Virus record (IMG/VR): IMGVR_UViG_3300027793_000267
Location: 1-25,322 of that record
From: a virus
Length of the DNA: 25,322 nt
Direction: 5' to 3' (one strand)
The translations under genes and the position numbers were made by a program. The notes beneath the pieces are model-generated. The model made no database searches and was not told where the DNA came from. It saw only the letters and a program-made list of their open reading frames with translations. Positions 1-6,706 of this stretch are shown here, in pieces. Each line of letters begins with the position of its first letter. The stretch's first letter is position 1.

Positions 1-2
1 CT

Positions 3-434
3 AACGCAGTCCTTGAAGCGGTGTGCAATGCGTGTAAAATCAGTTCAGAGGAACTTTTCTGCCGTTTAAGATTACGCGAGTTCAACGATGCCCGTATTAT
101 TTACACGATGTTTTTGAGGAAAGGAACGAACTGGAGTTATGCGAAGATGGCAAGCCACCTCAACCGCCATCACGCGACAATGCTTCATAATATGAAAACA
201 TTTGAATGCCTTGTTGAAACTAACCCCCCATTCAAAAAGAAGGTGCTGCAAATTATTCACGAACTGAATAATAAAAAAATATTTATATTTGACGACTTAC
301 TAACTACAAACAAATGGAAATATGAACGAACTAACGGAAATCTTGAGCGAAGTGCGAAAATTGCACGAAAAACTCGACAAGCTATTATCAACAAAAGAAG
401 AGAAGAAATCGCGCTTCACACCGCCCACGCTTGA
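3..434 (+). CDS. DnaA C-terminal-domain-like DNA-binding protein, 5' end cut by window edge
   Basis: The reading frame is open to the left edge, so the true start is outside the window; a GTG at 21 is the first candidate start inside it. The visible part carries a pattern typical of the DnaA domain IV fold (Trp-repressor-like helix-turn-helix): an aromatic/Arg-rich helix with 'DARIIYTMFLRKG', then 'SYAKMASHLNRHHATMLH', which matches the shape of the DnaA signature (SY..IG..f.RdHsTVlh). No AAA+ ATPase motifs are visible, so it is not a full DnaA. It probably binds DNA, perhaps at the phage origin or as a regulator; that role is inference. Its last 113 bases overlap the next gene in another frame and encode a basic, low-complexity tail. 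Confidence 0.6.
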   Translation, partial: NAVLEAVCNACKISSEELFCRLRLREFNDARIIYTMFLRKGTNWSYAKMASHLNRHHATMLHNMKTFECLVETNPPFKKKVLQIIHELNNKKIFIFDDLLTTNKWKYERTNGNLERSAKIARKTRQAIINKRREEIALHTAHA

Positions 435-684
435 GGATGTCGCTGATTACTTCATTGAAAGGATGCCAAATGCCGATACCGAAGATGCGATTAACTTTGC
501 AGATATCTTTATCAGCCATTACACGAACACTAATTGGTATTATGGCAAAAAGAAGATGAAAGATTGGAAAGCAGCGATGCGATCCGCTTGGAAATTACAC
601 GAATTCATAACAAATAAAAACAAACAAAATGACACAGTTGGTAGAATACAAAGGACTGAATTACAAGAGTGGGTTAACTCCTAA
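322..684 (+). CDS. Phage protein with a small replication-associated-type domain
   Basis: 120 residues. Residues 1-30 form a charged, probably coiled helix (NELTEILSEVRKLHEKLDKLL). Residues 32-95 hold a conserved-looking module, 'RFTPPTLEDVADYF' followed by 'FADIFISHYTNTNWYYGKKKMKDWKAAMRSA'. From memory this module occurs as a stand-alone protein or as the C-terminus of replication and helicase-loader-like proteins of phages and prophages. No catalytic motif is visible. The start at 322 follows an A-rich leader and lies before the module; the next internal Met would cut into it. The gene overlaps the preceding frame by 113 bases and the next gene by 56. Those neighbours suggest a replication-initiation operon. 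The exact function is unknown. Confidence 0.65.
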   Translation: MNELTEILSEVRKLHEKLDKLLSTKEEKKSRFTPPTLEDVADYFIERMPNADTEDAINFADIFISHYTNTNWYYGKKKMKDWKAAMRSAWKLHEFITNKNKQNDTVGRIQRTELQEWVNS

Positions 685-1396
685 TGAGCGTGCTTATCTC
701 GAAGCCAAAGAGCAGGCGCGAATTTGCGATATAACTATGCAAATGTTTAAGTCATTGATAGCACGAACCATTGTTATCAGTGGAATCAAACAACTGCCAT
801 CGGTTGAGGAAGTACAAATGCTGTTTACTAACGCGATACATTACCATCCTTATATGACTATTGGAGAATACGCACTGGCCTTTGAGATGAATGCGGCAGG
901 GGTGGAATTTACACGCGTTGAGAATTTCGGAATGATTACCATTGCGTTTCAAAGTGATGTGCTAAAAAACTACACGAATGTCAGGAACAAAATGAACATC
1001 GATCTCGAAAAGAAAAAAACGAAGATGGAAACACCTGTGCAACAATATCACGAGCCAATCGATTGGAAGGAAATGTTTCAAACTGATATTGCACGTTGGA
1101 AGAATAATGAGCGCAATGCAGTGATGATTCTCGCTCCAAATTTCATTGCGAAGTTTTACGAACTTGAATTGATTAACGATGACTGTTGGACTGACGATCA
1201 ATGGAAACAATGGAAGTTCGCTGCACGCTTCCAAGTAATCGAAGAAAAGAAGCTAACTAAAACACGCATTGAGCGAATGAATAAAGAGGAAAAACATTCG
1301 TTTAATCTATCCGTGCAAAATGAACTAATGCGCAGGTTATATGCGGATATTATGGACAGTACAATAATGCAGGAACGAATATTAAAAAAATTGTAA
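629..1396 (+). CDS. Hypothetical phage protein, possible replication protein
   Basis: 255 residues. The ATG at 629 sits directly behind the A-rich leader AAATAAAAACAAACAAA, typical of Bacteroidota phage starts, which supports this start despite the 56-base overlap with the upstream gene. The N-terminal half (about residues 45-125) has the pattern 'TIGEYALAFEMNAAG...FGMITIAFQSDVLKNY', which resembles helical proteins near replication genes in Bacteroidota phages. The C-terminal half is rich in Trp, Lys and Glu. No ATPase, nuclease or membrane motif can be seen. Its position after the DnaA-like and NWYYGK-type proteins makes a replication or helicase-loading role plausible, but this is inference from context only. 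Confidence 0.6.
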   Translation: MTQLVEYKGLNYKSGLTPNERAYLEAKEQARICDITMQMFKSLIARTIVISGIKQLPSVEEVQMLFTNAIHYHPYMTIGEYALAFEMNAAGVEFTRVENFGMITIAFQSDVLKNYTNVRNKMNIDLEKKKTKMETPVQQYHEPIDWKEMFQTDIARWKNNERNAVMILAPNFIAKFYELELINDDCWTDDQWKQWKFAARFQVIEEKKLTKTRIERMNKEEKHSFNLSVQNELMRRLYADIMDSTIMQERILKKL

Positions 1397-1420
1397 AATA
1401 AAAAAAATTTAATATATTCG
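1391..1420 (+). promoter_or_regulatory. Candidate Bacteroidota-type promoter for the helicase-methyltransferase pair
   Basis: TTG at 1391-1393, a 19-base A/T-rich spacer, then TATATTCG at 1413-1420, close to the Bacteroidota consensus (TTTG near -33, TAnnTTTG near -7). It lies in the short gap before the helicase start at 1437, followed by the leader CAAAAACAAAACGATT. The TTG overlaps the stop region of the upstream gene. The element matches a change in base composition, so the AT-rich pair may have brought its own promoter. Confidence 0.5.
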
Positions 1421-1436
1421 CAAAAACAAAACGATT

Positions 1437-2801
1437 ATGAACTACGAACAATTTTTAGAAAGTAAAAAACATTTACTCGGTAATTTTGGATTTAATCCAA
1501 ATTATTATCCTGATATTGCTTTTGATTTTCAAAAGTCAATTATTGAAAAAGCAGTAAAAAAAGGAAGGATGGCAATCTTTGCTGATACTGGATTGGGTAA
1601 AACATTAATTCAATTATCAATAGCTCAAAACATTATTAAAGAAACGAATAAGAGGGTATTGATTTTAACTCCTTTAGCTGTTGGATTTCAATTTATTCAA
1701 GAAGCTGAAAAATTAAATATACCAGATGTTTATCAAACTTTAAAAGGAGAATTGAATGGTAAAATTATTATTTGTAATTATGAGCGTTTACATTATTTAG
1801 ATTCAAATGATTTTATAGGTTGTATTTTAGATGAAAGTTCAATACTTAAAAATTTTGATGGAAAAATAAAAAATCAAATTACAGCATTCATTAAGAAAAT
1901 GCCATATAGATTTTTATCAACTGCCACTCCTTCACCAAATGATTTTATCGAATTAGGTACATCTTCTGAAGCATTAGGTTATATGGGTTATATGGATATG
2001 CTGACAAAATTTTTTAAAAATAATCAAAATTCTGTTGATTCTAATAATAGAAATATCGGAGAAAAATTTTATTTGAAACCGCACGCTGAAAAAGATTTTT
2101 TTGCTTGGGTAAATCAATGGTCTATAATGGTTAAAATGCCATCAGATTTAGGATTTTCTAATGATCGATATGTTTTACCCGAATTAATCGTTAATAATCA
2201 CATTATTAAAAATCAAAGTTTAATAGATATTAATGGTCAGATTCAAATGTTTACACCTATTGCAAAATCAATGACTGAAGTTAGACATGAACAAAAACAA
2301 ACTGAATTAAAAAGATGTGAAAAAGCTATTGAATTAGCTAATGGTAAAACTTCTGTTTATTGGTGTAATACTAATCAAGAAAGTCAATATCTAAAAGAAA
2401 TGGATAGTAGCGCTCATGAAATTATAGGATCACAATCTTTAGAAAAAAAAGAAGAAATACTTTTAGCTTTTGCAAATGGAGAAATAAAAAGATTAATTAC
2501 TAAAGCTAAAATGACTGGAATGGGTTTGAATTGGCAGCATTGTAATCATTCTGTATTTTTCCCTACATGGTCATATGAACAATATTATCAAGCTATACGT
2601 AGATTTTGGCGATTTGGTCAAAAGACTGAGGTAACCATTGATATGGTAATTTCAGATGGTCAAACAAGAGTAGTAGAAGCATTACAACAAAAAACTCAAA
2701 AAGCAATTGAATTATATGAAAATTTGACAAAGGCAGTTAACTCATCCTTTGTAAATAATGTAAAAGAGTTCAACAAAGAAATAATTAAACCTAAATTTTA
2801 A
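1437..2801 (+). CDS. SNF2/DEAD-like superfamily 2 helicase of phage type
   Basis: 454 residues. Superfamily 2 motifs appear in order: Walker A 'ADTGLGKT' at 49-56; motif Ia region 'VLILTPL' near 74-80; Walker B variant 'LDESS' at 131-135 (DESS rather than DEAH); motif III 'STATPSPND' at 161-169; motif V 'GMGLNW' at 361-366; motif VI 'QAIRRFWRFGQ' at 385-395 with its two Arg. The last features are typical of the SNF2-like branch, so it should be an ATP-driven duplex-DNA translocase or helicase. It stands 13 bases before a DNA methyltransferase with the same AT-rich composition, and the two likely work together or at least travel together. Example composition: 14 of 60 bases are G/C in 1681-1740, against 23 of 60 in 4201-4260 of the terminase gene. 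The precise role (replication, modification, counter-defence) is not shown by the sequence. Confidence 0.88.
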   Translation: MNYEQFLESKKHLLGNFGFNPNYYPDIAFDFQKSIIEKAVKKGRMAIFADTGLGKTLIQLSIAQNIIKETNKRVLILTPLAVGFQFIQEAEKLNIPDVYQTLKGELNGKIIICNYERLHYLDSNDFIGCILDESSILKNFDGKIKNQITAFIKKMPYRFLSTATPSPNDFIELGTSSEALGYMGYMDMLTKFFKNNQNSVDSNNRNIGEKFYLKPHAEKDFFAWVNQWSIMVKMPSDLGFSNDRYVLPELIVNNHIIKNQSLIDINGQIQMFTPIAKSMTEVRHEQKQTELKRCEKAIELANGKTSVYWCNTNQESQYLKEMDSSAHEIIGSQSLEKKEEILLAFANGEIKRLITKAKMTGMGLNWQHCNHSVFFPTWSYEQYYQAIRRFWRFGQKTEVTIDMVISDGQTRVVEALQQKTQKAIELYENLTKAVNSSFVNNVKEFNKEIIKPKF

Positions 2802-2814
2802 AAACAAAAACAAA

Positions 2815-3843
2815 ATGGAAAACAAAGTAAAAGATCAGTTAGTAACTGAAAATTATGCAATCTATAATTCTGATTGTATGTTAGTATTACCAACACTGGA
2901 AAATGAAAGTATTGATTTATCAGTATATTCACCCCCATTTGCAGGACTTTATAATTATTCAAGTAGTCCGAATGATTTTAGCAACTGTGAAAGCAAAGAA
3001 CAATTTTTGGAACAATATGAATTTTTAGTATCTGAGATTGCAAGAGTAACAAAGGCAGGTAGAATTACCGCAGTTCATTGTACTGATGTATTTGATAATA
3101 CGTGTAGATTGTGGGATTTTCCAAATGAAATAATTCGAATACATGATAAATACGGATTTGAATATAGAAATAGAATTACAATTTGGAAAGAACCATTAAA
3201 GGTTAGAATGCGTACAATGGTGCAATCATTAATGCATAAATTTATAGTTGAGGATTCAACAAAATGTTTTACAGCTATGCCTGATTACGTTTTAATTTTT
3301 ACTAAAAAAGGAGAAAATAAAATTCCAGTAACTCATCCAAATGGATTAAAAAAGTATTTCGGAGCTACTCCAATTTTGCCTAATATTTTAACAGCTTGGA
3401 ATAATGCAAATAATTCAGATTTCAACGAAGCTCAACTTTGGGATTATCTAAATAAAAAATATATCAATCATGAAGATCCAAAATCTAATAAGTTAAGTCA
3501 TTACATATGGCAGCGTTACGCATCCAGTGTATGGGATGATATTAGAATTGATAATGTTTTGCCTTTTAGAGATTCAAAAGAAGAAGATGATGAAAAACAC
3601 GTACATCCATTGCAATTGGATGTTATAGATAGAATAGTTGAGTTATATTCTAATCCTAATGAAGTTGTTTTAACGCCATTTATGGGAGTAGGTAGTGAAG
3701 TTTATTCACCTGTTAGTTTAGGTCGTAAAGCTATTGGAATTGAATTAAAAGATTCATATTTTAAACAAGCTAAAATAAATTTAAGTTTAGCAGAAAAAAG
3801 ATTTATAAATGATTCAAAAAAACAACAAGTATCATTATTCTAA
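2815..3843 (+). CDS. Beta-class DNA methyltransferase (N4-cytosine or N6-adenine)
   Basis: 342 residues. Catalytic motif IV is 'SPPF' at 39-42, preceded by the 'YNSDCMLVLPTL' segment usual in this family. The AdoMet-binding motif I comes late, 'FMGVGS' at 289-294, followed by 'GRKAIGIELKDSYFKQA' (motif II-like, acidic Glu). The order IV then I is the beta class. SPPF is most common in m4C enzymes but also occurs in m6A enzymes, so the methylated base is open. Motif I reads TPF where DPF is usual, a possible weakening of AdoMet binding. The start follows AAAACAAAAACAAA. No restriction endonuclease lies next to it; the partner is the upstream helicase of equal AT-richness. It may protect phage DNA from host restriction; this is inference. 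Confidence 0.88.
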   Translation: MENKVKDQLVTENYAIYNSDCMLVLPTLENESIDLSVYSPPFAGLYNYSSSPNDFSNCESKEQFLEQYEFLVSEIARVTKAGRITAVHCTDVFDNTCRLWDFPNEIIRIHDKYGFEYRNRITIWKEPLKVRMRTMVQSLMHKFIVEDSTKCFTAMPDYVLIFTKKGENKIPVTHPNGLKKYFGATPILPNILTAWNNANNSDFNEAQLWDYLNKKYINHEDPKSNKLSHYIWQRYASSVWDDIRIDNVLPFRDSKEEDDEKHVHPLQLDVIDRIVELYSNPNEVVLTPFMGVGSEVYSPVSLGRKAIGIELKDSYFKQAKINLSLAEKRFINDSKKQQVSLF

Positions 3844-3990
3844 ATGAAAACTTACAATGTCCGTTTTGAATTGTACGGAAAAAAGTATCACATTAAAAAA
3901 CAATGTGATAATCCAAACCTACTGAAGCAATTGATACGAATGGATATAATCTTTAATCAGATCAATGAAATACCATCAGAAACAAATTGA
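3844..3990 (+). CDS. Small hypothetical protein preceding the terminase
   Basis: A 48-codon ORF beginning with ATG immediately after the methyltransferase stop (TAA then ATG, no spacer) and ending 26 bases inside the terminase gene. The product begins MKTYNVRFELYGKKYHIKKQ and continues with a short helix, 'NPNLLKQLIRMDIIFNQINEI'. It looks like a tiny beta-hairpin plus helix protein of about 5.8 kDa. Its base composition is closer to the terminase than to the AT-rich cassette, so the cassette border probably falls at 3843/3844. No function can be assigned; it is much too short to be a typical small terminase subunit. Confidence 0.55.
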   Translation: MKTYNVRFELYGKKYHIKKQCDNPNLLKQLIRMDIIFNQINEIPSETN

Positions 3991-5254
3991 CGCTCTCAAC
4001 CTACTCGCCATCGATAACGATTGTAGGCAATTGTTGTATGGTGGCGGTGTAGGTGGTGGGAAATCTTTTTTAGGTTGCGATTGGCAAATAAAAAGAAGAT
4101 TGAAATACGCAGGTACACGCGGTTTAATTGGAAGGTCTGAACTCAAAAAACTGCGATTATCAACGATGGCTACCTTCTTTGAGTTATGCGCAGCGCACGG
4201 ATTACAACCCGATAAACATTGGACATACAACGGACAAGACCACGTGATTAAGTTCTTCAATGGAAGTCAAATTATCTTGATGGATTTAGCCGACCTTCCT
4301 TCCGATCCCGAGTTCCAAAGATTTGGTTCAATTGAGTTAACAGATGCATTTGTCGATGAAGCTGGAGAAGTATCTCAAAAATGCATCGACATCCTTTCCT
4401 CGCGCTTGCGTTATAAGTTAATCAATGACAAGCCAAAGTTATTGATGACGTGCAATCCGCACAAAGGTTGGTTGTATACCGAGTTCTTTGATGCGAAAAG
4501 AAACGGAACGATTCGTAGCGACCGCGATTTTATACAGGCATTACCAACGGATAACCCACACGTTTCACCGGTATATCTTGAATCATTACAAATGCTTCCC
4601 GAAGTTGACCGCAAACGATTGTTGGAAGGAGATTGGGATTACGATGAAACAAAAGATAGGTTGTATAATTACGATGACTTACTGCGATGCTTCCGCGCTC
4701 CACAAATCAACGCTAACAATGATGCGTTCATTACTGCCGACATTGCGCGAATGGGAGACGATAGGACGGTTATCGTGTTGTGGAATGGATTACACGCGTC
4801 AAAGTTTATCGTGTTAAAACAAAAGCCAATTAATGAAGTGGTGGACACAATCAACCAACTCGCACAATCGAATAACGTGAGATTGTCTAACGTATTATGC
4901 GATGAAGATGGGATTGGTGGCGGTGCTGTTGACTTCCTCAAATGCAAGGGATTTTTGAATGGATCAAAAGCGGTGCGAGATAATTATATGAATCTCAAAG
5001 CGGATTGTTATTTTAAACTTGGTGAACTCATTACCACCAATGCAATCACATTTGAAACCACGCACAAAGATACCATTGTTAAGGAACTGGAGATGATTAG
5101 ACGTGAGAAAATAGATAGTGATGGAAAGCTGCGCGTAACTAACAAAGAAACGCTTCAAAAGAAGTACGGCATTAGTCCCGATTTCGCTGATGCGATAATG
5201 ATGCGGTGCTTCTATGAACTCAAAAAGAATTATGGCAAATATGCATTTGGTTAA
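3965..5254 (+). CDS. terL: Terminase large subunit
   Basis: 429 residues, the usual length. It packages phage DNA into the prohead through the portal. The ATPase domain has Walker A 'GGGVGGGKS' at 26-34, Walker B 'AFVDEA' with D131 and E132, and coupling motif 'TCNP' at 162-165. The RNase-H-like nuclease domain has acidic residues at D259 (ITADIARMGDD), D313 (CDEDGIGGG) and D406/D409 (SPDFADAIMMR). The start at 3965 overlaps the preceding small ORF by 26 bases and stands a few residues before a conserved-looking 'HQKQIDAL' segment. It is on the plus strand, whereas portal, protease and capsid genes are on the minus strand further right, an unusual split. No small terminase gene is recognisable next to it. 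Confidence 0.97.
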   Translation: MKYHQKQIDALNLLAIDNDCRQLLYGGGVGGGKSFLGCDWQIKRRLKYAGTRGLIGRSELKKLRLSTMATFFELCAAHGLQPDKHWTYNGQDHVIKFFNGSQIILMDLADLPSDPEFQRFGSIELTDAFVDEAGEVSQKCIDILSSRLRYKLINDKPKLLMTCNPHKGWLYTEFFDAKRNGTIRSDRDFIQALPTDNPHVSPVYLESLQMLPEVDRKRLLEGDWDYDETKDRLYNYDDLLRCFRAPQINANNDAFITADIARMGDDRTVIVLWNGLHASKFIVLKQKPINEVVDTINQLAQSNNVRLSNVLCDEDGIGGGAVDFLKCKGFLNGSKAVRDNYMNLKADCYFKLGELITTNAITFETTHKDTIVKELEMIRREKIDSDGKLRVTNKETLQKKYGISPDFADAIMMRCFYELKKNYGKYAFG

Positions 5255-5264
5255 ATTATTTTAA

Positions 5265-5272
5265 TATATTTG
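5265..5272 (+). promoter_or_regulatory. Exact TAnnTTTG -7-like element before a small AT-rich gene
   Basis: TATATTTG is an exact match to the Bacteroidota -7 consensus, two bases before the ATG at 5275. It is embedded in TTTAATATATTTG, nearly identical to the TTTAATATATTCG in front of the helicase (1408-1420). A TTTG lies at 5246-5249, but the 15-base spacing is shorter than usual. If used, the transcript would begin at or next to the ATG and be leaderless. The match may be chance in AT-rich DNA. Confidence 0.3.
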
Positions 5273-5274
5273 AA

Positions 5275-5496
5275 ATGGAAAACAAAAAACAAAGTTCAAT
5301 TGAGTGGTTATTTTTAGAATTATCATACACACCAAAAGACAAATTTCAATGGCATACAATCTTGAGAAAAGCAAAAGCAATGCATAAGGAGGAGATAATA
5401 GATTCGTATTGTCAAGGATGTTTAGATATGACTAATGATGATACTATATTTCCACGAGAAACAAGTGAACAATACTACAATGAAACATTTAGATAA
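5275..5496 (+). CDS. Small conserved phage protein of unknown function
   Basis: 73 residues. The layout 'SSIEWLFLEL', then 'ILRKAKAMHKEEIIDSYCQG', ending 'SEQYYNETF', resembles a small protein very common in Bacteroidota phages and prophages, whose function I do not know. The ATG at 5275 is supported because the 'IEWL' segment usually begins just a few residues after the start. AT-rich compared with the terminase and with the next gene. Its stop overlaps the next start by one base (TAATG), so translation is probably coupled. Confidence 0.7.
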   Translation: MENKKQSSIEWLFLELSYTPKDKFQWHTILRKAKAMHKEEIIDSYCQGCLDMTNDDTIFPRETSEQYYNETFR

Positions 5497-5843
5497 TGAA
5501 AACTGAAATTACAAAAGACGAATTAGAAAAAGTAAAGGTGTTAAACCTATTGATGTGGTTACAAGCGTCCATCTACGCAGGTGATGAATGCGAACCAATC
5601 AAATGGTTCTATAATCATCAAACAAAGATGCTACTCAAACGACTTAACGACTCAATCCAACGTGAACACGGCAAGACAATCACCGCGTTATGGAATACCG
5701 ATGGTGCAATACTCCCCGATATAACTCGCCAAATTGATGACTTCACGTTTGAAATGGCAAGTTATGGCTACTGGATGTTACCGGAACTAACCGAGTACAT
5801 CCGTAAACAAAAAGAAGTACAACCTAAATTAGAAATAAAATGA
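5496..5843 (+). CDS. Hypothetical phage protein
   Basis: 115 residues, apparently all-helical, Trp- and Tyr-containing (LMWLQASIYAG, WFYNHQTKMLLKRL, MASYGYWMLPELTEYIRKQ). No signal peptide, membrane segment or catalytic motif is visible. It is joined to its neighbours by a TAATG overlap upstream and a 4-base ATGA overlap downstream, which makes it part of a tightly packed plus-strand operon. Its G/C content looks higher than that of both flanking genes, a mosaic pattern. Not recognised. Confidence 0.65.
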   Translation: MKTEITKDELEKVKVLNLLMWLQASIYAGDECEPIKWFYNHQTKMLLKRLNDSIQREHGKTITALWNTDGAILPDITRQIDDFTFEMASYGYWMLPELTEYIRKQKEVQPKLEIK

Positions 5844-6133
5844 AAATTGAAGAATTAATTAAAAAGTACAACGTAAATTTTTATTACGAAACATTTGTAA
5901 ATGGTAATGAAAAAGATAAAACACTTATTGAAATCCCTTGCAAAATTTTAGGTTACTATATTGAAGATTGGTATCATGAAGAAAAAGGTGAACAAATGTA
6001 TTTATATTTTGAATTACAACCTTTAAATACAGAATGGCAACATGGTTTAGATGAAGATGATATTCATGATATTTGGCATTCATTAAAAACTTTAGATTGG
6101 GATGACATTGCAAATAATTTAATTTCAAAATAA
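5840..6133 (+). CDS. Hypothetical acidic phage protein
   Basis: 97 residues, AT-rich, acidic in the second half (GLDEDDIHDIWHSLKTLDWDDIANN). A central stretch rich in Tyr and other hydrophobics (ILGYYIEDWYHEEKGEQMYLYFEL) looks like a small beta-sheet. No known motif. It overlaps the gene before by ATGA and the gene after by TAATG. It is more AT-rich than both neighbours and could have been inserted as a single-gene cassette. Function unknown. Confidence 0.6.
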   Translation: MKIEELIKKYNVNFYYETFVNGNEKDKTLIEIPCKILGYYIEDWYHEEKGEQMYLYFELQPLNTEWQHGLDEDDIHDIWHSLKTLDWDDIANNLISK

Positions 6134-6345
6134 TGAATATCACACACGATTTTGATAACTGCCAAAGCGAGACATACAAAGAAGTAATTACTGATCTAAT
6201 CTCACGCGAGAAAATGGGACGAATGAAGTACGGAGTAACGGTGGACAAAGCTAATTTGAGTGAACAGGAATGGTTACACCACGCTTACGAGGAAGCACTC
6301 GACTTCGCTATCTACTTAAAACGTATAATGAAGCTAAAAAGATAG
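6133..6345 (+). CDS. Small phage protein resembling a MazG/dATP-dGTP-diphosphohydrolase-type fragment
   Basis: 70 residues. The segment 'RMKYGVTVDKANLSEQEWLHHAYEEALDFAIYLKR' resembles the helix with an EExxD-like pattern found in phage MazG-like proteins and in short phage proteins related to dATP/dGTP diphosphohydrolases, where 'KYG...' and 'E(E)xLDxAxYLKR' recur. At 70 residues it has at most half of a MazG core and would have to act as an oligomer if active. It is the last gene of the plus-strand operon. Its final 38 bases overlap the convergent minus-strand gene ending at 6308, and a terminator follows 23 bases later. Confidence 0.55.
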   Translation: MNITHDFDNCQSETYKEVITDLISREKMGRMKYGVTVDKANLSEQEWLHHAYEEALDFAIYLKRIMKLKR

Positions 6346-6706
6346 CATTCAAACCAATTGAATAAAGAGTGGCTTTGCGCCACTTTTTTTTTCGTTTTAA
6401 TTCCTCACTTAATCCCTTAGTTAATCCCTCATTTAATCCCTCTATATGGCTCAAATCACGCTCAATTTGTGCGATATATGACACATTAAGCTCATTTATC
6501 TTAGTTAACGTTTGATTTTCTTGACATAACTTTTGATTATCTGCGCTCAAAAAATACATCTTGTTAACCGCTAACAATACCAACCGCCTTTCTTTACTTA
6601 AAGAATCCAGCACGTTCACTCTGGAGTAATCGTTGAATTGCTTTTGTGTATGCGCTATCGATGGCAATAGAATCATAAAGGTAAATAGTATCAATTTGCT
6701 TTTCAT
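6308..6706 (-). CDS. Spanin-like protein: signal peptide, coiled coil, C-terminal membrane segment
   Basis: 132 residues. Residues 1-20 (MKSKLILFTFMILLPSIAHT) look like a cleavable signal peptide without a lipobox Cys. The middle (about 25-100) is a probable coiled coil. Residues 88-103 hold a four-residue repeat (EGLN, EGLT, KGLS, EELK) encoded by a 12-bp DNA repeat. A basic patch (KRKKKWRK) and a hydrophobic C-terminal segment (LYSIGLNAIFLASLYVL) follow. The gene starts inside the upstream spanin-like gene in another frame (113-base overlap), the arrangement of Rz/Rz1-type pairs, and it ends the lysis cassette. A C-terminal membrane anchor with an N-terminal export signal recalls unimolecular spanins, but the lipoprotein Cys is missing. 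Role in outer-membrane disruption is inference. Confidence 0.55.
   Translation of the reverse strand: MKSKLILFTFMILLPSIAHTQKQFNDYSRVNVLDSLSKERRLVLLAVNKMYFLSADNQKLCQENQTLTKINELNVSYIAQIERDLSHIEGLNEGLTKGLSEELKRKKKWRKATLYSIGLNAIFLASLYVLSR
6368..6392 (+). terminator. Rho-independent terminator of the plus-strand operon
   Basis: Perfect 6-bp stem AGTGGC/GCCACT with loop TTTGC, followed by nine T (6384-6392). It stands 22 bases after the stop at 6345. It lies inside the coding sequence of the convergent minus-strand gene (6308-6706), where it encodes Lys-Lys-Lys-Trp-Arg-Lys-Ala-Thr. Confidence 0.8.
6397..6444. repeat. 12-bp tandem repeat array 1 (four units)
   Basis: Plus-strand units are TTAATTCCTCAC, TTAATCCCTTAG, TTAATCCCTCAT and TTAATCCCTCTA. 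On the minus strand they encode the four-residue repeat (E/K)(G/E)L(N/T/S) of the spanin-like protein. The same unit recurs at 14225-14284. Confidence 0.85.

Noticed and set aside
962-1234. A minus-strand frame of 90 codons inside the third plus-strand gene
   Set aside because: Antisense to a gene with a clear start context and operon position; no recognisable motif.
6397-6444. Short regular repeats considered as a CRISPR array
   Set aside because: 12-bp tandem units without spacers that encode in-frame residues; not a CRISPR layout and no cas genes nearby.
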